This document shows positions 6,172 to 13,370 of a stretch of DNA of 13,721 bases, in pieces. The translations under genes were made by a program, and so were the position numbers. Position 1 is the first letter of the stretch. The number at the start of each line of letters is the position of its first letter. The notes beneath the pieces are model-generated. The model made no database searches. It saw only the letters and a program-made list of their open reading frames with translations, and was not told where the DNA came from. This stretch comes from Candidatus Cloacimonadota bacterium (lineage in GTDB: Bacteria; Cloacimonadota; Cloacimonadia; Cloacimonadales; TCS61), in the NCBI GenBank assembly GCA_018654125.1, contig JABIME010000035.1:1-13721 (forward strand). The letters run 5' to 3'.

Positions 6172-9123
6172 TTACTTTAACAACAACATCTTCCTGCTAA
6201 CTTCAATATCACCTGATCTAAATTTATAAAAATATATTCCTGATGAGACTGGTTGGTTGTTTTGGTCAGTGCCGTCCCAAATAACATCATTAATTCCCAA
6301 TTCCAAATTTCTAACTTCTAGTTTCTTTATCTTTTGCCCTTTCAGATTATATATGCTTAACTCTGTGCTCCCAGTGATCTCTGCGATCAAATTGAATGAG
6401 ATCGTGGTAGATGGATTAAATGGGTTTGGAAAATTAGTTAATTTAAAATTCATAACTTCTAACTCATAATTCTCTACACTGCTTATTTCACCAAAATCTC
6501 CTAAGATGTTCTGAACTAAATTTTCTGCCTGCTCTTGCTCCATATAATAGAGTGGAAATCCTAAAATATAAGTTTTATAATCACCGATAAAACGCTGTCC
6601 GCAAACTGCATTTTCCCAGGTCGGATCATTCGAGAAAGAATCGTATGTGAAAATAGCTTCAGCATCTTCTGTTGGCAAAAATTTATTAACATACTGCAGA
6701 TTATCTCCCCAGTTTGGGAGTGGGATTTTACCTATATCAATAGTAATATCAGAAAAACCATTTATTCCAAAAGCTCTAGCAAAATCAGCTTGATCGTGAA
6801 ATGCTGATTCATCGAGATAGAGAAAATAATTCTGAAAATCTTCTGAGATCATGCACAATTGTTTCCAACAGGAAGCTAACAAATTCCCACCTGCTAATAG
6901 ATAACATTTAATATTGTATTCACTATCAACAAATGGATAGTTTGAAATATCATCAGCATGCCAAATTATTGTAGAGTAATTAGCAATTTCAGAAAGCGGA
7001 GGAGTTCCTTGCTCTGCAATATCCCAAGTTGAATAGGAATAATCTGAGAGCAAATCAGCGTAATATTCATCAACTTCTTCATCGGTTGGGAACGGTGATG
7101 AAACTAAACCATCTAGAGTGCCATCGACAACTAATATCCCTTCATCAAAAGTAAAATTAACCGGAGTTGTTGATATTTCATTTGAATAACTGCTTATATA
7201 ATTCCCATCAGCTTGGAATACAGCAGCGATCTTGTAGTAATATTCCTCCTCAAGTGTAACTCCATCATCATAATAAGCAGTTCCAGTTCTAGGTTCTGTA
7301 TTTAGAAGAACATAATCTTCTCCTGCCTGTTTTCGGTAGATATTCATTCCCTCAATTGAAGGATCAAAAAAATCATTCCAGGTAATAACAATTGAGCCAT
7401 CGCGTTGTAATTCGAGATCTTCCAGCACAGGAATTTGCTCAGTGAATCCATAATTTAGAACCCAATTATCAGGATCAAATTCAAATGATACCAGATCATC
7501 AGGAAGCGTATCAACGCAATAATTCAAACCATCTTCCACCCAAAAGCTTCCATTGATATCGTCATTGATCTTGTATGGAACGAACATCTGGAATGGATCT
7601 CCAGAACTTCCCTGAGAATGTACAGTAATCTTGAGTGAATCTTGAGTTTCCGACGTATAAACAACATATTGATATTGAGGTCTGCCATAATTGAGATACC
7701 ACTCATCAAAGAACCAATCGAGTTCTCCACCATAAACATTTTCGGCTGCATTTTCCAATTCATGAGTTGTAATATTCCCATAGATCAATTCTGGATCCTG
7801 AAAGAAATTCTGCAGCATTGCAAAGAATTGGTCATCTCCCAACAAACCACGCAGCATGTGAACCACCCACGAACCTTTGTTGTAGATCACAATATTAAAA
7901 ATGTGCCCTCCACCACCTTCTGGATCACGATACAAACATTCATCAAGTTGAGAGCCGGTATCTTCAGCTTCCATATATGCTTGCAGACCTTCAAAACCAA
8001 AAAGATGTTCTGCCCAGAGTGCTTCACTGTAGGAAGCAAAACCCTCTTTGAGCCATACATGATCCCAACCTCCAATGCTAAGTGCATCTCCAGCCCAATG
8101 ATGACCCAACTCATGAGCAACTGTATATTCTGCAGCAGGATCGCTTATGTAACCTGAATCAAATGAAGTAACGGTTTGATGTTCCATTGCCAATGCGCCT
8201 AAATTTGTACAAGTTGCATGACCATATTTTTCGGTAATAAATGGATATTCTCCGTAAGTATCAGAATAAAAAGTAAGCATTTCCTCACAAAGTGAAAAGA
8301 GTGCAACACTCATATCATACTGCTCTGGATAAACGAAATTATCTACCATCATATTGGTCCCGTTATATTCCCAATTAAAAGAATAAGTCTGATAATTTGT
8401 AACTGCAAAAGAGGTAAGATATGTGCAGACAGGATATGCCTCGTGCCAGTTTGCAGTATTGGTTCCATTCCCATTATTTATAACTTCTATAAGTGTTCCG
8501 TTAGAAGCAGAAATATATTGGGAAGGATACGTAATGCTTATATCCAGCGAATCTGGTTTGTCTGCCGGAGTATCTTTGCAGGGCCACCATTTGCGCGCAC
8601 CTTTTGGTGAAACCATCGTAAAAACAATTGGAACGCCAGCATGTTCCTGAAACTTCATTCCATCGTTAAGTCTGTTCTGTGGATTACCAGAATATTGCAC
8701 TTCCAGTTCAATTATGTCACCAGTATTGTAGGAAGTTCCCAAATCAATTTCTATTAGGTCATCGGTATGAGTAAAACTAAGTGAAGTGATGTTCATGATG
8801 ATGTCATCTACATCCAGATCAGTTGTAAAATTAAAACTGACAAGTGACACATTATCATCCAGAATTTCCAAATGAGAAATCACAATTCCTTCTACATAAT
8901 GCAGGTCAAAATCCACATCGATATCAATAGAATAATAGCGAACATCATAGCAATCCATATTTCGCATATCTTCTTGCAGGTTATCCATCCATCTTGAATA
9001 ACTTTCTGCCTTCATCCTGGCTGCTTCATGTTGCTTTTGTACAATATATTCAAAATCCGGCATTTCAACTGCGGATAATGTAAGAATTAATGATAGAAAT
9101 AAAAATATTAAATTTTTGCTCAT
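6172..9123 (-). CDS. Secreted M1-family metallopeptidase with Fn3, GATase-like and sorting domains
   Basis: This 983-residue exported zinc peptidase is predicted to remove N-terminal residues from peptides outside the cell. A signal peptide occupies about 1-18. The M1 N-terminal beta domain runs to about 245 (YYSIDIDVDFDLHYVEG, KWWPCKDTPADKPDSLD). The catalytic domain holds the zinc motif HELGHH with His337, Glu338, His341 and the third ligand Glu360 (LKEGF). Tyr414 (YNKGSW) is the likely transition-state residue. The substrate-anchoring GxMEN motif is altered to LAMEH (311-315), keeping Glu314. A fibronectin-III-like domain follows (about 563-655). Residues 660-880 look like the alpha/beta 'ILVVD' amidotransferase-like domain found in large secreted proteins (IIWHADD, YLLAGGNLLAS). 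The FlgD-like sorting domain is 895-983. GGGAG precedes the ATG by about 9 bases. The gene leads the block M1, LamG, remnant. Confidence 0.93.
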   Translation of the reverse strand: MSKNLIFLFLSLILTLSAVEMPDFEYIVQKQHEAARMKAESYSRWMDNLQEDMRNMDCYDVRYYSIDIDVDFDLHYVEGIVISHLEILDDNVSLVSFNFTTDLDVDDIIMNITSLSFTHTDDLIEIDLGTSYNTGDIIELEVQYSGNPQNRLNDGMKFQEHAGVPIVFTMVSPKGARKWWPCKDTPADKPDSLDISITYPSQYISASNGTLIEVINNGNGTNTANWHEAYPVCTYLTSFAVTNYQTYSFNWEYNGTNMMVDNFVYPEQYDMSVALFSLCEEMLTFYSDTYGEYPFITEKYGHATCTNLGALAMEHQTVTSFDSGYISDPAAEYTVAHELGHHWAGDALSIGGWDHVWLKEGFASYSEALWAEHLFGFEGLQAYMEAEDTGSQLDECLYRDPEGGGGHIFNIVIYNKGSWVVHMLRGLLGDDQFFAMLQNFFQDPELIYGNITTHELENAAENVYGGELDWFFDEWYLNYGRPQYQYVVYTSETQDSLKITVHSQGSSGDPFQMFVPYKINDDINGSFWVEDGLNYCVDTLPDDLVSFEFDPDNWVLNYGFTEQIPVLEDLELQRDGSIVITWNDFFDPSIEGMNIYRKQAGEDYVLLNTEPRTGTAYYDDGVTLEEEYYYKIAAVFQADGNYISSYSNEISTTPVNFTFDEGILVVDGTLDGLVSSPFPTDEEVDEYYADLLSDYSYSTWDIAEQGTPPLSEIANYSTIIWHADDISNYPFVDSEYNIKCYLLAGGNLLASCWKQLCMISEDFQNYFLYLDESAFHDQADFARAFGINGFSDITIDIGKIPLPNWGDNLQYVNKFLPTEDAEAIFTYDSFSNDPTWENAVCGQRFIGDYKTYILGFPLYYMEQEQAENLVQNILGDFGEISSVENYELEVMNFKLTNFPNPFNPSTTISFNLIAEITGSTELSIYNLKGQKIKKLEVRNLELGINDVIWDGTDQNNQPVSSGIYFYKFRSGDIEVSRKMLLLK
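6182..6206. repeat. 25-base exact repeat, copy 2 (C-terminus of M1 gene)
   Basis: This block is identical to 4891-4915 and encodes the same sorting-domain end. The two copies lie about 1.3 kb apart in direct orientation, a layout that allows recombination between neighbouring sorting-domain genes. Confidence 0.85.
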
Positions 9124-9220
9124 TTGTTATTCTCCCTTCAAATTCATCTGTTCCCAACTTCATAAATAATTATAAATTAGGCAATAAACTTTTTTTCTTA
9201 GTTATCCATGTTACAAATGA

Positions 9221-9257
9221 ATTATACAGATACTCTCATATGATCACATCTATGAGA
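9221..9257 (-). promoter_or_regulatory. TATAAT with a 7-bp inverted repeat just upstream (candidate promoter/operator for the M1 gene)
   Basis: On the minus strand a perfect TATAAT lies at 9221-9226. Directly upstream is a perfect inverted repeat, TCTCATA (9234-9240) and TATGAGA (9251-9257), around a 10-base centre that contains TGATCA. The repeat covers the place where a -35 box would be, and no good -35 is seen, as expected of a regulator-dependent or operator-covered promoter. A second TATAAT (9169-9174) lies nearer the gene. The repeat is not followed by a T-run on either strand, so it is not a typical terminator for the upstream alkyltransferase gene. Confidence 0.35.
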
Positions 9258-9284
9258 AATATTGTGGGAGATAAAGAGTAAATA

Positions 9285-9806
9285 TTAAATTAGCGTTTTA
9301 CTATGTTCACTCTCCAGCTTCAATAACCTCTTTTTTACAGCCAATCCACCACCATATCCTACAAGTTCTCCGTTTGTTCCAATAATACGATGACAGGGAA
9401 TGATAATCCCAATAGCATTTGCTCCATTGGCATTGGCAACTGCTCGTACTGCTTTGGTGTTGTTAATATCTTTTGCTAATTGTAAATATGTGGAGGTTGT
9501 TCCGTAAGGTACTTTCATCAAAGCTTCCCATACACTCAATTGAAAATCTGTTCCAATTGTTAAAATAGGAACATCGAATTCCGCTCTAACTCCAGCCAGA
9601 TACTCGTCTAATTGCTGTTTAGTTGCTGTTAAAATTTCATCTTCCTGCTCAATAAATTCTGCATCCAATCCTTTCTTTATCCTGTTATCAACGGTTGTTC
9701 GCATTTTTCTGTATCGAAAATCCAGCAAGCATAAGCTACCATCAAAAGAGCCTAATATCATTTCCCCGATCTTTGTTTTGTAATATTGAATATTTATTTT
9801 ACTCAT
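9285..9806 (-). CDS. ogt: Methylated-DNA-[protein]-cysteine S-methyltransferase (O6-alkylguanine repair)
   Basis: This suicide DNA-repair protein transfers the alkyl group from O6-alkylguanine (and O4-alkylthymine) to its own cysteine in the cytoplasm. The 173-residue length is normal. The signature IIIPCHRIIG places the acceptor Cys138 in PCHR (137-140). Arg121, in the recognition helix RAVANANGAN (121-130), is the expected nucleotide-flipping finger residue. The helix-turn-helix begins around FQLSVWEALMKVPYGTTSTY (88-107), and GYGGGLAVKKRLLKLE (150-165) closes the domain. The N-terminal half is the less conserved ribonuclease-like domain. The start is supported by AGGA 8 bases before the ATG. 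That ribosome-binding site overlaps the TAG stop of the upstream gene (9816-9818), which suggests translational coupling. No AdaA/AlkA domain is fused. ogt rather than ada is chosen for the standalone form. Confidence 0.95.
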   Translation of the reverse strand: MSKINIQYYKTKIGEMILGSFDGSLCLLDFRYRKMRTTVDNRIKKGLDAEFIEQEDEILTATKQQLDEYLAGVRAEFDVPILTIGTDFQLSVWEALMKVPYGTTSTYLQLAKDINNTKAVRAVANANGANAIGIIIPCHRIIGTNGELVGYGGGLAVKKRLLKLESEHSKTLI

Positions 9807-9815
9807 AAGTAATTC

Positions 9816-10688
9816 CTACTTTTCAGCAACTTCTTTTAAAGCCTCTTTTATGTCTCCTGGTGCACTCATAATTTTTGTAAATGATCCCATCGTAAGGTCA
9901 GGAAAACTAAGTGCAATTCTAAATCTGCCGTGCAGGGCATATGCTTTGTTACCAGAAACCACCATTTCATAACAAAGATAGGCAGTATGCTTAAAATTAG
10001 CTTTATCAATTTTATTCATGACTACTTGATCACTACCACCTTTTTGGGTTAAAGCAATACCAAATACGGTCTCTTTTTTGTTGGGAATATCTATTCGATA
10101 AACTTTGCTGACTCCACCTTTTTGTGCTTCCAATCCAGCTTCTACAATTTCAATCCCTTCTTCATAACTTTCATATTCTGCCAACTCGTATGGATCATCG
10201 AAATAAGGCATTGCCATCATATAATGATATTTGCGCAGTTTCTTAATTTTTACACCATCTTCAGATCCAAATGCTTCACCAATTCCAAAGCATTTCTCTA
10301 ATTGAATATTTAATTGTTCTGTTTCTAATTCCATTCTATAAGCATTAGACCAATAAACAGGATTAGTATAGGCAATTTGTATTTTATCATCAATTTCTGT
10401 AAAAGCTACTCTCAATGCTGCACCATATGCACCGAAATCTGTTTTTGCTGCATCATTAATTAAGTTTTCATTTGTAAAAATAACAACATGTCTTCCAGCA
10501 AATGGAGAGTATTCTCCTACTATTTCAAAACCATTTTCTTCTAAAACAGCTTTTGTTTCACTCATTTTTTCTGGTATACTTCCAGCAGTATTACTAACCA
10601 TAAAATATGGTTTCTCAGCAGCAAATAAACTTAAGCACGTAATTAATAAAACTGATATAAGTAATAATTTTTTCCACATTTGTTTCAT
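9816..10688 (-). CDS. Exported protein of unknown function (possibly DUF302-like fold)
   Basis: I do not recognise this 290-residue protein with certainty. Residues 1-24 (lysines, then LLLISVLLITCLSLFAA) form a signal peptide with likely cleavage after FAA. The cysteine at 18 is not in a proper lipobox (LITC has Thr before Cys), so it is probably soluble in the periplasm. Residues 27-120 start with a short strand, a helix (MSETKAVLEENGF) and RVAFTEIDDKIQIAYTNPVYW, an order that resembles DUF302-type alpha/beta domains; this is inference. The second half (about 150-290) is also mixed alpha/beta, ending GRFRIALSFPDLTMGSF and an amphipathic helix. No cysteine pair or catalytic triad stands out. 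GGGAG lies 5 bases before the chosen ATG; an alternative ATG three codons in has poorer spacing. It is the first gene of a unit with ogt, 9 bases away. Confidence 0.7.
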   Translation of the reverse strand: MKQMWKKLLLISVLLITCLSLFAAEKPYFMVSNTAGSIPEKMSETKAVLEENGFEIVGEYSPFAGRHVVIFTNENLINDAAKTDFGAYGAALRVAFTEIDDKIQIAYTNPVYWSNAYRMELETEQLNIQLEKCFGIGEAFGSEDGVKIKKLRKYHYMMAMPYFDDPYELAEYESYEEGIEIVEAGLEAQKGGVSKVYRIDIPNKKETVFGIALTQKGGSDQVVMNKIDKANFKHTAYLCYEMVVSGNKAYALHGRFRIALSFPDLTMGSFTKIMSAPGDIKEALKEVAEK

Positions 10689-10725
10689 ATTCTCTCCCTT
10701 TTTTTAGATCTTTGTGAATGTTATC

Positions 10726-10754
10726 TATTTTGCTGAATCGTTTGTTAGCGTCAA
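10726..10754 (-). promoter_or_regulatory. Weak promoter-like sequence for the 9816-10688 gene
   Basis: On the minus strand TTGACG (10749-10754) is followed after 17 bases by AAAATA (10726-10731). The -35 is good, the -10 poor. It lies about 40 bases upstream of the ATG at 10688 in the divergent intergenic region, where a promoter is expected. Confidence 0.3.
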
Positions 10755-10785
10755 ATATATTTTTTTATAGAATTTCACATCCTTA

Positions 10786-10816
10786 TTGACAATATTAAAT
10801 CGGAATTATTTATAAA
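10786..10816 (+). promoter_or_regulatory. Sigma70-like promoter for the transglutaminase-like gene
   Basis: A perfect TTGACA (10786-10791) is followed after 17 bases by TTTATA (10809-10814) or after 19 bases by TATAAA (10811-10816). Transcription would begin near 10822, about 27 bases before the ATG. AGGAGA at 10837-10842, six bases before the ATG, is a strong ribosome-binding site. This is the clearest promoter in the window and faces away from the 9816-10688 gene. Confidence 0.55.
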
Positions 10817-10848
10817 ATCGTTTTGAAAATGTTAACAGGAGAAAATAA

Positions 10849-13335
10849 ATGAACAAATTTTGTTGTTTTATAATATTAATATTATTTACAATTACTTTAT
10901 CCGCTGATTTTACAATAGAAAAAAGTTTAATTGATACGCTAACAATTCGAGCTGATGAGAATTTAAAGAATCTACCTGAAGATGTTAGGAATGTTTATAA
11001 TTCCTATTTGAGATCTTATCCTGATGGTTTAATGGCTTACTTGATCTCAACTGAAAATAGCGGAACTCTCTGGGATACAGATCCGAATAATTTATTAGAG
11101 AATTATCTAGTTTTGAAAGAGCTTTTTGCTATGGAAGATTATGAAAAATACCCTGATGAATTTGTACTCTCTTACATTGCCAAAACAACTGTCTCCCACG
11201 AAAAGTTAACAAATTATCGCAAAGTATTTTCCGATCTGGGGCTCTTGGATTATGTAATAAAATATCCTGATCTTGAAGAACGATTAAGACGGGTAACACT
11301 ATGGACGAGAGAGAATATGACGTTCGTTTCTACTTCAGGAAGAACGCAGGATCCGCTTTCCGTTTTACAAAAAAGTAATATTGGAAGATGCGGTGAGATG
11401 CAGGTTTTTTATATAGCAGCGTTACGAACAATTGGAATTCCAGCACGACCAGCCTGGACACCGTGGTGGGCCCATACAGACAATAATCATGCCTGGACGG
11501 AAATGTTTATTAACGGTGAGTGGCATTATGCAGAAAACACATCTCCTACATACAATCTTGATGATGCCTGGTTCAGTGCTTCATCTCAAATGACACTTTT
11601 CATTTTAGCTCGCAGCAGCTTCCCAGATAGTACAGATGATGTAGTTTCTAAAGGGAAAAATAACAATTATGTAAATTCAACACGCTACTATCAGGATACC
11701 AGAGAGATCACATTGAATATTTTTGATGAAGAAAATAACCCGGTAAAAGATGCGAATGTTAATATTTGTGCATTCAATTTTTCAATGTTCCGTCCGCTGT
11801 TAACTTTAGAAGCTGACAGTACTGGAGTAAGCAAATTCACTGTTGGTCAAGGTGGATTTCTGGCAATTGCATTTAAGGATAACTTGTTCGATTACGTACT
11901 TGTTCCCTTTGATGAGAATTCTCTTTCTGCATCTTATGACCTTGTATTAAAAGACCAACAATGGGAAAATTCAGATTATACTCTAGAATATCCAAAAGGG
12001 AGTTCGGAAGGTAAAAAGAACCCCGAGTTTTTCACCGAGCTAAAAAAACAGGCTGAACAACAATATAATGCTCTTATCAAACAACTTGATGAAGAACCAA
12101 TTCCAGATTTTGCTCCGCAGGATTCGGTTTTTGTAGAAGTGTTTAAAAAATGCAGAAATAATAAACGATCACTATTAGATTTTATTGGAGAGAATGAAAA
12201 TATCCCATCTGATTTCTGGAGTAAACTTCTGCAAATAGATGTGAAATTCTTATGGGAAGCAAATACAATACAATTCCAGAACATTTTTAATACTTTCCTT
12301 CGTTTGAAAGAAGCTGAAATAACTGATGGGGATTTTCCAATATTAATGTCTCCAAGTATCTTTTATGAAATGCTGCCGCAGGCTTCCATACCAAAAGATT
12401 TCATTTTTGAAAACATTGAGGAACCCAAAGAAAAAATTCGTAAAATTATTGAATTTATCCATTCCAAACACGAGATAGATAAAGATAAAGCTGTGAATGG
12501 AATTTTGTCTTTAGATAAAATGCTAAGGGCTGAATATCTGCATGATTTTCATTTTAAAACTCTTAGTTGTTATGCTCTACAAGCTAATTTGATTCCTGTT
12601 CAGTACACAAGAATCCCCTCTGTGATAATGGTGAAAGCAGACAGCGTTTGGCAAAATTATAATGTTGAAAAAAATGATTTTGTGAAACCTCAGGATGAGG
12701 AGCACGGTAAACTCATCCCTATTGATCTCACATTAGTTGATAATGCTGGAGATCCCGTAACAATGAATCCTGATAATATTTCAGTAACGCTATTTCAAGA
12801 GGGCAGATTTTATTCTAATGACCGTCAGTTAGATTATAATAAAGAACTCAGTAAACTTACAGGTAAACTTGATAAAGGTGAATATCAGGTTCAATTCTGC
12901 ATTCGAGAAAGTGGACAAATTACTAAGACAAAACTAATTGCATTAGATCTGAATGAGCAGGAAAGAATTGAACAAACACTTGTTTTTAAAGACTTTAAAC
13001 GTAACTGGAAAAACGCTGATAAAAAGTATCAAGATTTCCTTTCATCGTTTACAGATAAAGATTCTGATTGGATCGTTCTGCTGGGAAATCATGATCTGGA
13101 ACCTCCGCAAAGACTTGCCACAAAAACCAGAGAAAAGATCGAAGATCAAAAATTTATTTGGATCGGAAATAAGAAACCAGTTAATCCTGTTTCTAATTAT
13201 AAAGATTCTGAGGAATATATTAAGTTTCTGGATGAAAATCCCGAACTGAAAAATCGTCTTATCACTTTCTATTATGATAAAGACAAAGATAAATGGAAGA
13301 TCTTTGAAGGAAATTGGGATTTGCTGTACCAATAG
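10849..13335 (+). CDS. Secreted transglutaminase-like protein with a probable second, inactive transglutaminase fold
   Basis: This is an 828-residue exported protein. Residues 1-19 (MNKFCCFIILILFTITLSA) are a signal peptide. Residues 141-240 form a transglutaminase-like core: the nucleophile Cys181 in NIGRCGEMQ, GIPARPAWTPWWAH, then His214 in NNHAWTEMF. The third triad position, four residues after Trp225, is Glu229 instead of the usual Asp. Proteins of this superfamily act as amidases, proteases or cross-linkers; which one applies here is unknown. Residues 284-365 form a carboxypeptidase-regulatory/Ig-like beta domain. Residues 395-415 are lysine/glutamate-rich and probably helical. Residues 520-606 align without large gaps to the first core but lack Cys and His. 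A beta-sandwich (about 622-712) and an unrecognised C-terminal domain (735-828, WIVLLGNHDL to EGNWDLLYQ) follow. There is no sorting domain. The GCS2 ligase gene starts 35 bases downstream. Confidence 0.85.
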   Translation: MNKFCCFIILILFTITLSADFTIEKSLIDTLTIRADENLKNLPEDVRNVYNSYLRSYPDGLMAYLISTENSGTLWDTDPNNLLENYLVLKELFAMEDYEKYPDEFVLSYIAKTTVSHEKLTNYRKVFSDLGLLDYVIKYPDLEERLRRVTLWTRENMTFVSTSGRTQDPLSVLQKSNIGRCGEMQVFYIAALRTIGIPARPAWTPWWAHTDNNHAWTEMFINGEWHYAENTSPTYNLDDAWFSASSQMTLFILARSSFPDSTDDVVSKGKNNNYVNSTRYYQDTREITLNIFDEENNPVKDANVNICAFNFSMFRPLLTLEADSTGVSKFTVGQGGFLAIAFKDNLFDYVLVPFDENSLSASYDLVLKDQQWENSDYTLEYPKGSSEGKKNPEFFTELKKQAEQQYNALIKQLDEEPIPDFAPQDSVFVEVFKKCRNNKRSLLDFIGENENIPSDFWSKLLQIDVKFLWEANTIQFQNIFNTFLRLKEAEITDGDFPILMSPSIFYEMLPQASIPKDFIFENIEEPKEKIRKIIEFIHSKHEIDKDKAVNGILSLDKMLRAEYLHDFHFKTLSCYALQANLIPVQYTRIPSVIMVKADSVWQNYNVEKNDFVKPQDEEHGKLIPIDLTLVDNAGDPVTMNPDNISVTLFQEGRFYSNDRQLDYNKELSKLTGKLDKGEYQVQFCIRESGQITKTKLIALDLNEQERIEQTLVFKDFKRNWKNADKKYQDFLSSFTDKDSDWIVLLGNHDLEPPQRLATKTREKIEDQKFIWIGNKKPVNPVSNYKDSEEYIKFLDENPELKNRLITFYYDKDKDKWKIFEGNWDLLYQ

Positions 13336-13370
13336 ATGAATAAGGTATATAGAGATTAATAGGAAATAAT

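Noticed and set aside
7642..8157. 171-codon open frame on the plus strand
   Set aside because: It lies fully antisense to the M1 catalytic domain, has no ribosome-binding site and shows no family-like sequence. It is a by-product of the M1 codons.
11976..12284. 102-codon open frame on the minus strand
   Set aside because: It is antisense to the transglutaminase-like gene, with composition typical of a shadow frame and no start signal.
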